DNA from: Mumia sp050632745
Lineage (GTDB): Bacteria > Actinomycetota > Actinomycetes > Propionibacteriales > Nocardioidaceae
Direction of reading: 5' to 3'
NCBI RefSeq assembly: GCF_050632745.1
Contig: NZ_JBODSD010000001.1
Coordinates: 372,001 to 436,000 of the forward strand
Length of the DNA stretch: 64,000 nucleotides
In this document: positions 23,154-30,798 of the stretch, one piece after another
How the letters are laid out: each line of letters opens with the position of its first letter
Numbering within the stretch: position 1 is the first letter of the stretch
Notes under the pieces: model-generated
The model's database searches: none
Seen by the model: the letters and a program-made list of their open reading frames with translations, nothing else
Told to the model about the DNA's origin: nothing
Made by a program: the position numbers and the translations under genes

Positions 23154-23903
23154 ATGAGCGCCTACACCCTCATCCTGCTGCGCCACGGCGAGAGCGAGTG
23201 GAACCAGAAGAACCTCTTCACCGGGTGGGTCGACGTCGACCTCACCGAGAAGGGGGAGGCAGAGGCCCGTGCCGCGGCGCCGCTGCTCGCCGAGGCAGGT
23301 CTGCTCCCCGACGTGGTGCACACCTCGCTGCTGCGTCGCGCGATCCGCACCGCGCAGATCACGCTCGACGGGGTCGACCGCCACTGGATCCCGGTACGAC
23401 GGTCGTGGCGCCTCAACGAGCGCCACTACGGCGCGCTCCAGGGCAAGGACAAGAAGGCCACGCTGGAGGAGTTCGGCGAGGAGCAGTTCATGCAGTGGCG
23501 CCGCTCGTACGACGTGCCGCCGCCGCCGCTGGACGAGGAGTCGGAGTTCAGCCAGTTCCACGACGTCCGCTACGCCGACCTGCCGCCGGAGGAGCGCCCG
23601 CGCACCGAGGCGCTCGCCAACGTGCTCGTCCGCTTCCTGCCGTACTGGTACGACGCGATCGTCCCGGACCTGCGGGTCGGCCGCACCGTGCTGGTCGCGG
23701 CCCACGGCAACTCGCTCCGTGCCCTGGTGAAGCACCTCGACGACATGTCCGAGGAGGCGGTCGTCGGCCTCAACATCCCGACCGGGATGCCGCTGCTCTA
23801 CGAGCTCGACGAGGACATGCGCCCGACCACCAAGGGCGGTCGCTACCTCGACCCGGAGGCCGCCAGCGCTGCTGCGGCGGCCGTCGCGAACCAGGGGCGC
23901 TGA
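23154..23903 (+). CDS. gpmA: 2,3-bisphosphoglycerate-dependent phosphoglycerate mutase
   Basis: Glycolytic/gluconeogenic interconversion of 3- and 2-phosphoglycerate. The 249-residue protein carries the phosphohistidine motif LLRHGESEWN (catalytic His about residue 10), FTGWVDVDLTEKG, TSLLRRAIRTAQ, RRSWRLNERHYGALQG with the active-site Glu, and the second His in VLVAAHGNSLRALVKHLD. Length and motifs are standard for dPGM. ATG at 23154 follows a TAGGCT box by 7 nt. Conserved neighbour of mshA and senX3/regX3 in actinobacteria. Followed after 10 bp by a TauE-type permease gene on the same strand. Confidence 0.97.
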   Translation: MSAYTLILLRHGESEWNQKNLFTGWVDVDLTEKGEAEARAAAPLLAEAGLLPDVVHTSLLRRAIRTAQITLDGVDRHWIPVRRSWRLNERHYGALQGKDKKATLEEFGEEQFMQWRRSYDVPPPPLDEESEFSQFHDVRYADLPPEERPRTEALANVLVRFLPYWYDAIVPDLRVGRTVLVAAHGNSLRALVKHLDDMSEEAVVGLNIPTGMPLLYELDEDMRPTTKGGRYLDPEAASAAAAAVANQGR

Positions 23904-23913
23904 CCTGTCCGTC

Positions 23914-24714
23914 GTGGAGATGGCGCTGGTCCTCCTCGCGGGGGTCGGCGCCGGCGTCATCAACACCATCGTCGGGTCGGGGACGCTGATCACCTTCCCG
24001 ACGCTGGTGGCCTTCGGCGTCCCGCCGGTCACCGCCACCATGAGCAACGCGGTGGGCCTCGTCCCGGGCAACGTCACCGGCTCGTTCGGCTACCGCCGGG
24101 AGCTCGCCGGGCAGGGGTTCCTCGTCAAGCGGCTCCTGCCGGCGTCGCTGCTCGGTTCGCTCGTCGGCGCGTACCTGCTGCTGCACCTGCCCGAGGACAC
24201 GTTCATCGCGGTGGTGCCGGTGCTGCTGGTGCTCGCGCTGATCCTGGTGGTGGTGCAGCCACCGCTGCAGAAGTGGCTCAAGGCCCGTCGCGAGGCGTCG
24301 GGCGCGGACGCCGTCACGCTCGACACGATGAGCACGCCGCGAACCGCCGCCGTGCTGGTGACGGTGTTCCTGAGCGGGATCTACGGCGGCTACTTCGCCG
24401 CCGCGCAGGGGATCCTGCTCATGGGCGTCCTCGGCCTGCTCGTCCCGCTGGCACTCCAGCGGATGAACGCGCTCAAGAACGTGCTCGTGCTCGCCGTCAA
24501 CGTGGTGTCGGCGACGACGTACATCGTGGTGGCGACGTGGGGCGGCGGGACGCACCCGCTCGACTGGACCGCGGTCGGGCTGGTCGCCGCCGGCTCGCTG
24601 GTCGGTGGCGTGATCGGCGCCGGCATCGGGAGGCGGCTGCCACCCCTGCTCCTGCGGGCCTGCATCGTGGTGCTCGGTCTCGTGGCGCTCTACACCATCC
24701 TCGGGATGGGCTGA
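23914..24714 (+). CDS. TauE/SafE family permease
   Basis: A 266-residue membrane protein with about eight helices in two repeats. Repeat openings: VGAGVINTIVGSGTLITFP (residues about 11-29) and SGIYGGYFAAAQGILLMGVL (about 155-174), typical of the DUF81/TauE group. It is distinct from the copy in the cys cluster (6650-7606): a different loop pattern and a shorter protein. GTG start 10 bp after gpmA; probably cotranscribed. Substrate unknown, likely an inorganic or organic sulfur-containing anion by family, but no sulfur genes are adjacent here. It replaces the lysE-type exporter seen near this point in M. tuberculosis. Confidence 0.82.
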   Translation: MEMALVLLAGVGAGVINTIVGSGTLITFPTLVAFGVPPVTATMSNAVGLVPGNVTGSFGYRRELAGQGFLVKRLLPASLLGSLVGAYLLLHLPEDTFIAVVPVLLVLALILVVVQPPLQKWLKARREASGADAVTLDTMSTPRTAAVLVTVFLSGIYGGYFAAAQGILLMGVLGLLVPLALQRMNALKNVLVLAVNVVSATTYIVVATWGGGTHPLDWTAVGLVAAGSLVGGVIGAGIGRRLPPLLLRACIVVLGLVALYTILGMG

Positions 24715-24747
24715 GCGCGGTCGTACGCCGATGGGCGCCGCCGGCGG

Positions 24748-25395
24748 TCAGGCCTGAGGCACCTCGCCCGTGACCTGGTAGACCACGCGCCGTGCGATCG
24801 ACACCGCGTGGTCGCCGGTCCGCTCGTAGTAGCGGGCGAGCAGGGCGATGTCGACCGCCGCCTCGATCCCTCCGGTCCAGCTCTCGCCGAGGAGCCGGTG
24901 GAACATCGTCCGGTAGAGGCCGTCCATCTCGTCGTCGGCGGCCAGGAGCGCGGCCGCGGCATCGAGGTCGTGGGTCCCGAGCACGATCGCGACGGACTCG
25001 AGCATCCCGCCGGCGACCCGGGCCATCTCCGCGACGAGCGGGCGCGCCTCGTCCGGGACGGCCGGGTCGGGCATGCGCATCCGGGCGAGCTTCGCGACGT
25101 GGACGGCGAGGTCGCCGATCCGTTCGAGGTCGCCGGCGATCCGCAGGCCGGCGACGACGCGCCGTAGGTCGGTGGCCACCGGCTGCTGGGTGGCGAGCAG
25201 GGAGATCGCGTCGTTCTCGCACGACTCGCGGGCGGCGTCGATCACCGCGTCGCCGCTGATGACCAGCTCCGCGGCGCCGAGGTCGCCGTCGAGGAGCGCC
25301 GCGCTGGCACGGGCCAGCGAGAACCGCACCGCCGTGGTCATCGCCACGAGGTCGGCGTCGAGCGCATCCAGCCGGTCGTCGTAGAACTCACGCAT
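24748..25395 (-). CDS. phoU: Phosphate transport/signalling regulator PhoU
   Basis: Negative modulator that links the Pst transporter to the SenX3/RegX3 (PhoR/PhoB-type) two-component system. The 215-residue protein is two repeats of a three-helix bundle, with the metal-binding motifs visible as ENDAISLLATQQPVATDLR and RIAGDLERIGDLAVHVA in repeat 1 and LLARYYERTGDHAVSIARRV in repeat 2. ATG at 25395; TAGGCT (25402-25407) ends 6 nt upstream on this strand. Pho boxes lie just upstream of that -10 box, so phoU is probably induced by phosphate starvation. Divergent from senX3. Confidence 0.95.
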   Translation of the reverse strand: MREFYDDRLDALDADLVAMTTAVRFSLARASAALLDGDLGAAELVISGDAVIDAARESCENDAISLLATQQPVATDLRRVVAGLRIAGDLERIGDLAVHVAKLARMRMPDPAVPDEARPLVAEMARVAGGMLESVAIVLGTHDLDAAAALLAADDEMDGLYRTMFHRLLGESWTGGIEAAVDIALLARYYERTGDHAVSIARRVVYQVTGEVPQA

Positions 25396-25401
25396 GGTCC
25401 G

Positions 25402-25407
25402 AGCCTA
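25402..25407 (-). promoter_or_regulatory. -10 box of phoU
   Basis: TAGGCT on the minus strand ends 6 nt before the phoU ATG (leaderless type). The nearest Pho-box repeat is 9 nt further upstream, in the -35/spacer region, as expected of a RegX3-activated promoter. Confidence 0.55.
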
Positions 25408-25416
25408 GGGAAGGTG

Positions 25417-25455
25417 GGTGAACCGCTGCCGACCTGCGGTGAACGGGCGGTGAAC
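25417..25455 (-). promoter_or_regulatory. Pho box array (GTTCACC repeats) between phoU and senX3
   Basis: Three copies of GTTCACC read on the minus strand: 25449-25455 and 25438-25444, exactly 11 bp apart, and 25417-25423, 21 bp further. The 11-bp direct repeat matches the PhoP/RegX3 box known from Streptomyces and mycobacteria. It would activate phoU and possibly autoregulate senX3-regX3. It also argues that senX3 begins downstream at 25528 rather than at earlier in-frame starts. Confidence 0.8.
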
Positions 25456-25515
25456 TCTGAGGGAATGGCGCCCTCGCCGAGGCCTGCGAACCCGGGCGTT
25501 CCGGGACCACCTGCG

Positions 25516-25521
25516 TACGAT
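25516..25521 (+). promoter_or_regulatory. -10 box of senX3
   Basis: TACGAT ends 6 nt before the GTG at 25528, supporting that start and a leaderless mRNA. Confidence 0.5.
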
Positions 25522-25527
25522 CGAGGT

Positions 25528-26769
25528 GTGGATCCGAACATCGCGTTCGCGTTCGGCGCCGCGGTCGGCCTCCTGATGGGGACGGCCGTGGTGTGGGCGT
25601 GGCGCTACAGCGAGCGGCAGCAGGAGAGCATCCCGGACCGTCCCGAGCCCGAGGTACCCCCGGGCGCCGAGGCGGTCCTCTCCGTGCTGCGCTCCTCCGC
25701 CGTGATCGTCGACGCGGCGGACCGCGTCGTCAAGGCGTCGGCCCCGGCGCACGCGATGGGTCTGCTGCAGGACACTCGGCTCGAGCACGAGATGCTCCGC
25801 GACATGGTGCGCCTGGTGCGCCGCGACGGGCAGGTGCGCGAGGAGGAGCTCGCGCTGGGACTCGGCCGTGGACGGCAGCGCCACGTGCTCGTCCGCGTCG
25901 CGCCGCTGACCTCCCGGCTCGTGCTGGTGCTCGTGGAGGACCGGACCTCCGAGCGTCGGGTGGAGATGATCCGCCGGGACTTCGTCGCCAACGTGAGCCA
26001 CGAGCTCAAGACCCCGGTCGGCGCGCTCAACCTGCTCGCGGAGGCCGTCGGCGAGGCGCGCGACGACCCGGAGGCGGTCGTCCGGTTCAGCGGACGGATG
26101 AAGCGCGAGGGAGCCCGGCTCACACGGCTCGTCCAGCAGATCATCGAGCTGTCCCGGCTCCAGGGCGACGCGCTGGTCGAGGACCCGTACGAGGTCGACG
26201 TCACCGGCCTGGTCGCGACGGCCGCCGAGCGCAACGCCGTCGACGCCGAGGCGCGGGGGATCGAGGTCGCGACGCGGTGCGACGACGACCTGTACGTCGT
26301 CGGTGACGGCGAGCAGCTGCTGCAGGCGGTCAACAACCTGGTCGAGAACGCCATCGCGTACTCCGACGAGGGCACCAGCGTGACCGTCGACGCCCATCGT
26401 GTCGACGACGAGGTCCGGATCGCCGTGCGAGACCAGGGCGTCGGCATCGCCCAGGCGGAGATCGAGCGGATCTTCGAGCGGTTCTACCGCGTCGACCCGG
26501 CGAGGGCGCGCAGCACCGGTGGCACGGGCCTCGGCCTCTCCATCGTCAAGCACGTCGCCGCCAGCCACGCCGGCACCGTCGAGGTGTGGAGCGAGCCCGG
26601 CCAGGGATCCTCGTTCACGCTCGTCCTGCCGGCCGCCGCGCGCACCCGCGACCTCGACGACACGCCGGGCGACGGCGGCGAGCCCGCGGAGCCGGTCGCG
26701 TCCCCGTCGGCGCCGGCCCGGCGTCGTACCCCCCTACCCCCGTCGTCCGTCCAGGAGGCCCGACCGTGA
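25528..26769 (+). CDS. senX3: Sensor histidine kinase SenX3 (phosphate-responsive)
   Basis: Membrane sensor kinase, 413 residues, that phosphorylates RegX3 under phosphate limitation. One transmembrane helix at about residues 4-24 (FAFGAAVGLLMGTAVVWAW), a PAS-like domain (about 45-140), the HisKA box DFVANVSHELKTPVGALNLL with the phospho-acceptor His, then the HATPase domain with N box (QAVNNLVENAIAYS), G1 (VRDQGVGI), F box (IFERFYRVDPARARSTGG) and G2 (GTGLGLSIVKH). A Pro/Ala-rich C-terminal tail of about 40 residues follows. SenX3 lacks a large extracellular loop, as in the family, and is thought to read Pst-PhoU state. GTGA overlap with regX3. Confidence 0.95.
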   Translation: MDPNIAFAFGAAVGLLMGTAVVWAWRYSERQQESIPDRPEPEVPPGAEAVLSVLRSSAVIVDAADRVVKASAPAHAMGLLQDTRLEHEMLRDMVRLVRRDGQVREEELALGLGRGRQRHVLVRVAPLTSRLVLVLVEDRTSERRVEMIRRDFVANVSHELKTPVGALNLLAEAVGEARDDPEAVVRFSGRMKREGARLTRLVQQIIELSRLQGDALVEDPYEVDVTGLVATAAERNAVDAEARGIEVATRCDDDLYVVGDGEQLLQAVNNLVENAIAYSDEGTSVTVDAHRVDDEVRIAVRDQGVGIAQAEIERIFERFYRVDPARARSTGGTGLGLSIVKHVAASHAGTVEVWSEPGQGSSFTLVLPAAARTRDLDDTPGDGGEPAEPVASPSAPARRRTPLPPSSVQEARP

Positions 26770-27446
26770 CCCGTGTGCTCGTCGTCGAGGACGAGGAGAG
26801 CTACATCGACGCGCTCTCGTACGTCCTGCGCAAGGAAGGCTTCGAGGTGGCCGTCGCCACCGACGGCCACGCCGCGCTCGAGGAGTTCGACCGCAGCGGG
26901 GCCGACATCGTCCTCCTCGACCTCATGCTCCCCGGCATCAGCGGGACCGAGGTGTGCCGCAAGCTCCGGGCCTCGTCCTCGGTGCCGGTCATCATGGTGA
27001 GCGCCAAGGACTCCGAGGTCGACAAGGTGGTCGGTCTCGAGCTGGGCGCGGACGACTACGTCACCAAGCCCTACAGCCCGCGCGAGCTGGTCGCCCGGAT
27101 CCGGGCCGTGCTGCGTCGCGGCGCCGACCACGGGGGCGGCGACGACGCCGCGCTCGAGGTGGGGCGCGTCCGGATGGACGTCGACCGCCACGTCGTGACC
27201 GTCGACGGCGACGAGGTCCGGCTGCCGCTGAAGGAGTTCGAGCTGCTGGAGCTCTTCCTGCGCAACGTCGGGCGCGTCCTGACCCGGGGCCAGCTCATCG
27301 ACCGCGTGTGGGGCTCGGACTACGTCGGCGACACCAAGACGCTCGACGTCCACGTGAAGCGGCTGCGGGCCAAGATCGAGCCCGACCCGTCGAGGCCGTC
27401 GACGCTCGTCACCGTTCGTGGTCTGGGCTACAAGTACGACGCGTAG
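26766..27446 (+). CDS. regX3: Response regulator RegX3 (OmpR/PhoB family)
   Basis: Phosphate-regulon activator, 226 residues. Receiver domain with VLVVEDEESY (acidic pocket), the phospho-acceptor Asp in DIVLLDLMLPGISG (about residue 52), VSAKDSEVDK and the Lys in YVTKPYSPRELVARIRA. C-terminal winged-helix domain (about residues 135-226) with LPLKEFELLELFLRN, RGQLIDRVWG, TLDVHVKRLRAKIE and VTVRGLGYKYDA. GTG start overlaps the senX3 stop (GTGA), so kinase and regulator are made together. It is the probable binder of the GTTCACC repeats upstream of phoU. Confidence 0.96.
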   Translation: MTRVLVVEDEESYIDALSYVLRKEGFEVAVATDGHAALEEFDRSGADIVLLDLMLPGISGTEVCRKLRASSSVPVIMVSAKDSEVDKVVGLELGADDYVTKPYSPRELVARIRAVLRRGADHGGGDDAALEVGRVRMDVDRHVVTVDGDEVRLPLKEFELLELFLRNVGRVLTRGQLIDRVWGSDYVGDTKTLDVHVKRLRAKIEPDPSRPSTLVTVRGLGYKYDA

Positions 27447-27463
27447 CCGTCGGTGGCGGGCCC

Positions 27464-27469
27464 TAGGCT
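27464..27469 (+). promoter_or_regulatory. -10 box of the AP-endonuclease-like gene
   Basis: TAGGCT ends 6 nt before the ATG at 27476; it lies only 18 bp after the regX3 stop, so this gene has its own leaderless-type promoter. Confidence 0.45.
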
Positions 27470-27475
27470 GGCCGC

Positions 27476-28273
27476 ATGAAGACCCGAATCGGGACCCACG
27501 TCGACCAGGAGCACCCCTTCGACGACGTCGAGCGCGTCGGCGCTGACGTCGCTCAGATCTTCCTCGGCGACCCCCAGAGCTGGAAGTGGCCGAAGTACGC
27601 GTACGCCGGCGGTGCGGACGGGCTGCGCGACGACGCCGCGGCCCGCGACCTCCCGCTGTACGTGCACGCGCCCTACCTCCTCAATGTCGCGAGCCTCAAC
27701 AACCGGGTCCGCATCCCCAGCCGCAAGCTCGTCCAGAACGCGGTCGACGGAGCGGCGGCGATCGGGGCCAAGGGAGTGATCCTGCACGGCGGCTACGTCG
27801 ACTCCGAGGGAGATCTCGACAAGGGCTTCGACAACTGGCGCAAGGCCGTCGAGGCGATCGACGCCAAGGTGCCGGTCCTGCTGGAGAACACCGCCGGCGG
27901 CGACTACTCCATGGCACGCCGGTTCGAGCGGATCGAGCGCACGTGGGAGGCGATCCAGGCCGGCGGAGCCGGCGACTCGTGGGGGTTCTGCCTCGACACC
28001 TGCCACGCGTGGGCCGGGGGCATCCCGCTCGAGGGCGTCGTCGACCGGATCAAGAGCGTGACCGGGCGGATCGACCTCGTGCACTGCAACAACAGCCGCG
28101 ACGCCTTCGACTCCGGCGCGGACCGCCACGCTCACCTGACGGAGGGGACGATCCCGCCGGAGCTGCTCGTGGAGGTCGTGCGGTCAGCGGGTGCTCCGGT
28201 GATCATCGAGACGCACGCCGACGACAAGACCGTCGACGACATCGCGTGGCTCCGGGAGCAGCTGGGTCAGTGA
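27476..28273 (+). CDS. Endonuclease IV-like (Nfo/AP endonuclease 2 family) TIM-barrel protein
   Basis: A 265-residue protein with the metal-binding pattern of deoxyribonuclease IV: RIGTHVDQ near the N-terminus, VHAPYLLNVAS (His ligand), VILHGGYVDSEGD, the Glu in LLENTAGGD, DTCHAWAGG (Asp and His), HCNNSRDAFDSGADRHAHLT, and the Glu in VIIETHADD. These are the three-zinc-site residues of enzymes that cleave DNA at abasic sites. Somewhat shorter than typical Nfo (about 285). Could also act on damaged bases such as alpha-nucleotides. It overlaps the convergent lipoprotein gene by 7 bp at its 3' end. Confidence 0.88.
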   Translation: MKTRIGTHVDQEHPFDDVERVGADVAQIFLGDPQSWKWPKYAYAGGADGLRDDAAARDLPLYVHAPYLLNVASLNNRVRIPSRKLVQNAVDGAAAIGAKGVILHGGYVDSEGDLDKGFDNWRKAVEAIDAKVPVLLENTAGGDYSMARRFERIERTWEAIQAGGAGDSWGFCLDTCHAWAGGIPLEGVVDRIKSVTGRIDLVHCNNSRDAFDSGADRHAHLTEGTIPPELLVEVVRSAGAPVIIETHADDKTVDDIAWLREQLGQ

Positions 28274-28839
28274 CCCTCGTCCGCGGCTTCGTCCGCGGTC
28301 TCGTCCTCGCCCGCGACGCCGGCGTCGGCCTCGTCCGTCGCCGGCGCGGTGGCCTCCGGCTGCGCCACGCTGGCGTACATCGGCGTCCGGCTCACGATCG
28401 GCAGCTGCAGGTCGACGTCGCCGGCGTTGGCGAACGTGAACGTGATGGCGAGGAACTGGCCCGCGAACAGCTCCTGCCCGGCGATCACGGCCTGGGGCTT
28501 GGTGCCGAGGGTCTCGAGGCGGCGGATCGGCACGGCGACCGGACCGTCGAAGGTGACCTCGACCGGGGTGCCGGCGAGGGTGCTCACCTCGACACCCGTG
28601 AGGCGGTCGGACTGCAGGACCTGGTTGACCAGGCCGGCCGACAGCGTCGCCGAGCCGTCGTCGTTCTTCACGAAGAGCGCGTTGAGCACCTCGACGTCGC
28701 CCGAGCGGTTGTTGGTCCCGACGCCGGCCTGGTAGACGGCGTTGGTCTGCGCCTTGAAGCCGGTGCCGCATCCTGCGAGGAGGACGGCGAGCGCGCCGAC
28801 GACGACGGCGACGAGAGCACGGCGGGAGCGAGTGAGCAC
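28267..28839 (-). CDS. LpqE-like lipoprotein
   Basis: Exported lipoprotein of 190 residues. Signal peptide with RSRR charge cluster, hydrophobic core ALVAVVVGALAVLLAGC and a lipobox LLAGC with Cys at about residue 24. The mature part (YQAGVGTNNRSGDVEVLNAL, LVNQVLQSDRLTGVEVSTLA, FLAITFTFANAGDVDLQLPI) resembles mycobacterial LpqE and related DUF461-type copper/periplasmic beta-sandwich proteins, and the end is a long acidic Glu/Asp/Ala tail. GTG start at 28839. LpqE (Rv3584) is also divergent from carD in M. tuberculosis, which supports the call. Function unknown. Confidence 0.78.
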   Translation of the reverse strand: MLTRSRRALVAVVVGALAVLLAGCGTGFKAQTNAVYQAGVGTNNRSGDVEVLNALFVKNDDGSATLSAGLVNQVLQSDRLTGVEVSTLAGTPVEVTFDGPVAVPIRRLETLGTKPQAVIAGQELFAGQFLAITFTFANAGDVDLQLPIVSRTPMYASVAQPEATAPATDEADAGVAGEDETADEAADEGH

Positions 28840-29027
28840 AGCCCGACCCTTTCTTTCCAACGAGCGCAGTGGCGCGAGACGACGTCCAACAGCGTATCCG
28901 CGGACCGTCGGACGCGTGCGACGAGGTCGCCCGAGCGCCCGCGACTGCCACTCGCGGATCACTTTGTCAAGTCACGATTCGGCCTCTGACCTGCATAAAC
29001 GATCCGGTGGCCCTTTGGCGGCCGTGT

Positions 29028-29033
29028 TATCCT
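29028..29033 (+). promoter_or_regulatory. Candidate -10 box of carD
   Basis: TATCCT lies 27 nt upstream of the carD ATG, followed by a purine-rich AAGAAAGGG ribosome-binding region. No convincing -35 is visible. Unlike many neighbours this transcript would have a leader. Confidence 0.35.
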
Positions 29034-29060
29034 GGTCACCTAAGAAAGGGCTATGGACAT

Positions 29061-29546
29061 ATGACTTTCACTGTTGGCGAAACGGTTGTCTACCCCAATC
29101 ACGGTGCGGCGGTCATCGAGGACATCGAGGTCCGCACGATCAAGGGCGAGGAACGTCAGTACCTCGTGCTGCGCATCGTCGCCCAGAACGATCTCGTCGT
29201 ACGGGTGCCCGCGTGCAACCTTGACCTGGTCGGTGTGCGCGACGTGGTGGACAAGGATGGGCTGGACCGGGTCTTCGGTGTGCTGCGGGCCGAGCACGCG
29301 GAGGAGCCGACCAACTGGTCGCGTCGCTACAAGGCAAATCTCGAGAAGCTCCACTCCGGCGACGTCATGAAGGTGGCGGAGGTCGTCCGCGACCTGTGGC
29401 GCCGTGAGCGGGACCGCGGACTGTCAGCGGGAGAGAAGCGGATGCTGGCGAAGGCGCGCCAGATCCTCGTCTCCGAGCTGGCGCTCGCCGAGAACACCAA
29501 CGAGGACAAGGCTGAGACGCTGCTCGACGAGGTGCTGGCGTCCTGA
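29061..29546 (+). CDS. carD: CarD family global transcription regulator
   Basis: Essential RNA-polymerase-binding factor that stabilises open complexes, especially at rRNA promoters. The 161-residue protein has the N-terminal Tudor-like RNAP-interaction domain (FTVGETVVYPNHGAAVIEDI, with KGEERQYLVLRI) and the C-terminal all-helical DNA-binding domain (NWSRRYKANLEKL, DLWRRERDRGLSAGEKRML, ARQILVSELALAENTN). Length equals mycobacterial CarD. ATG at 29061 follows AAGAAAGGG by about 10 nt. The neighbourhood (LpqE-like, ispF, cysS, rlmB) is the usual carD locus but rearranged. Confidence 0.97.
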   Translation: MTFTVGETVVYPNHGAAVIEDIEVRTIKGEERQYLVLRIVAQNDLVVRVPACNLDLVGVRDVVDKDGLDRVFGVLRAEHAEEPTNWSRRYKANLEKLHSGDVMKVAEVVRDLWRRERDRGLSAGEKRMLAKARQILVSELALAENTNEDKAETLLDEVLAS

Positions 29547-29556
29547 CCTAGAGGCA

Positions 29557-29602
29557 CGACGACGAAGCCGCCCCCGTGATCACGGGGGCGGCTTCGTCGT
29601 CG
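29557..29602. terminator. Terminator hairpin after carD
   Basis: A perfect 46-bp palindrome centred at 29579/29580 (arms begin CGACGACGAAGCCG) starts 11 bp after the carD stop. It can form a stem of about 21 bp with a tetraloop; no long T-run follows, only a short CTTTGTT further on. Confidence 0.85.
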
Positions 29603-29659
29603 CCGGGCTTTGTTATCCCGGCTGTTTCCTCCCGTAATCGGGACGAAACGCGCGGTGCC

Positions 29660-29665
29660 TAGCGT
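29660..29665 (+). promoter_or_regulatory. -10 box of the nirD-like gene
   Basis: TAGCGT ends 6 nt before the ATG at 29672, a leaderless-type promoter directly behind the carD terminator. Confidence 0.45.
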
Positions 29666-29671
29666 CGCGGC

Positions 29672-30025
29672 ATGGCGACGTCGAGCGGGGTGGCGACCTG
29701 GGTCAAGGTGTGTGACGCCGGCGAGCTCGTGGTCGGCATCGGTGTCTCCGCCCTCGTCCGCGGCAAGCAGGTCGCCCTGTTCAAGACCGGGGAACGCGAG
29801 CTGCACGCGGTGGGCAACCGCGACCCGTACTCCGGCACGCAGACGATGGCCCGCGGCCTCGTGGTCCAGCGCGACGGCCAGACGCTCCTCGCCGCGCCGA
29901 CGGGGCGCGAGCTCTTCGACTTCGAGACCGGCCAGTGCGTCGACGACCCGATGACCAAGATCGCGACCTATCCGGTCCGCGTCGTCAACGGCTTCGTCGA
30001 GGTGTGCATCATTGTGCGGGGATGA
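29672..30025 (+). CDS. nirD: NirD-like nitrite reductase small subunit (Rieske-fold, no cluster ligands)
   Basis: A 117-residue Rieske-like protein of the NirD family: VATWVKVCDAGELVVGIGVS, LFKTGERELHAVGNRDPYSG, MARGLVVQRDGQTLLAAPT, LFDFETGQCVDDP and YPVRVVNGFVEV. The CxH...CxxH ligands of true Rieske proteins are missing, as is normal for NirD, which is the small subunit of cytoplasmic NADH-dependent nitrite reductase. No nirB large-subunit gene is visible nearby, so the partner must be elsewhere or the protein has another role. Its 3' end overlaps the convergent ispF gene by 17 bp. Confidence 0.8.
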   Translation: MATSSGVATWVKVCDAGELVVGIGVSALVRGKQVALFKTGERELHAVGNRDPYSGTQTMARGLVVQRDGQTLLAAPTGRELFDFETGQCVDDPMTKIATYPVRVVNGFVEVCIIVRG

Positions 30026-30497
30026 TCAGCGCGGTCGCGATCGCCGCAGCGCCCTCTCCGCGGCCGGTGAGCCCGAGTCCGTCGGTGGTTGTCCCGGACA
30101 CCGTCACAGGAGCCCCGACGGCGTCGGACAGCACCGCCTGCGCCTCCTCACGACGCGTCCCGACCTTGGGGCGGTTGCCGACGAGCTGGACCGCGACGTT
30201 GCCGATCGTGAAGCCGGCCGCGCGGACCCGCCGGGCGGTCTCGGTCAGGAACGACGTCCCCGACGCACCCGACCACGCGGGGTCCGCGGTGCCGTAGTTG
30301 CTGCCCAGGTCGCCGAGCCCCGCAGCGGACAGGAGCGCATCGCAGATCGCGTGCGCGACCACGTCGGCGTCGGAGTGCCCGGCGAGACCGGCAGGCTCGT
30401 CCGGCCACAGCAGACCGGCGCACCACATCGGCCGGCCGGGTTCGTAGGCGTGGACATCGGTGCCGGTGCCGACACGGGGGATCGGGGAAGGGCCCAT
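30009..30497 (-). CDS. ispF: 2-C-methyl-D-erythritol 2,4-cyclodiphosphate synthase
   Basis: MEP-pathway enzyme making the cyclodiphosphate intermediate of isoprenoid synthesis. The 162-residue protein has the zinc ligands in GTGTDVHAY (Asp and His, about residues 13-15) and GHSDADVVAHAICDALLSAAGL (His), the LGSNYGTADPAWSG segment (the actinobacterial variant of the HFPDTDPxW motif), VQLVGNRPKV, and TTTDGLGLTGRGEG with the CDP-binding Thr. ispD, which normally precedes ispF in the carD locus, is not present, and the gene is reversed relative to carD and cysS. The 3' end overlaps nirD by 17 bp. Confidence 0.94.
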   Translation of the reverse strand: MGPSPIPRVGTGTDVHAYEPGRPMWCAGLLWPDEPAGLAGHSDADVVAHAICDALLSAAGLGDLGSNYGTADPAWSGASGTSFLTETARRVRAAGFTIGNVAVQLVGNRPKVGTRREEAQAVLSDAVGAPVTVSGTTTDGLGLTGRGEGAAAIATALIIPAQ

Positions 30498-30530
30498 GCC
30501 CTCATCATCGCGCGGGCGGGCGGCGACCGG

Positions 30531-30749
30531 TCAGTCGCCTGCGAGGACCTCGGCGGCGGAGACCGCGCCGTGGCGGTCCTGGATGACGTCGGCGAGCCGG
30601 CGGACCTCGTCCTCGCTGAGATCCACGCCGACCTCGTCGGCGCCGTGCCGGAGCTCGTCCTCGACGGTGCCCTCGGTGGCCCCGTCCTGCCACGAGGTCA
30701 CGCGGTCGACGACGGCCTGGATCGCGGTGAGCCTGTCCTGATCAGTCAT
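30531..30749 (-). CDS. Small acidic protein, unknown
   Basis: A 72-residue hydrophilic protein I do not recognise (TAIQAVVDRVTSWQDG, ELRHGADEVGVDLSEDEVRR, ADVIQDRHGAVSAAEVLAGD). It is predicted helical, with many Asp and Glu and no membrane segment or Cys. Codon usage is typical of the chromosome (G/C in most third positions), and it sits in a run of minus-strand genes between the C39-type protease and ispF, 33 bp from ispF, so it is probably real and cotranscribed with ispF. No function proposed. Confidence 0.55.
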   Translation of the reverse strand: MTDQDRLTAIQAVVDRVTSWQDGATEGTVEDELRHGADEVGVDLSEDEVRRLADVIQDRHGAVSAAEVLAGD

Positions 30750-30798
30750 GCCGGCCCGTTACCCACCGTTGCCGACGGCATGCTCGAGCCGTCCGTCG

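Noticed and set aside
29672..30025. Rieske iron-sulfur protein
   Set aside because: No CxH...CxxH ligand pairs are present; the NirD subtype without a cluster fits better.
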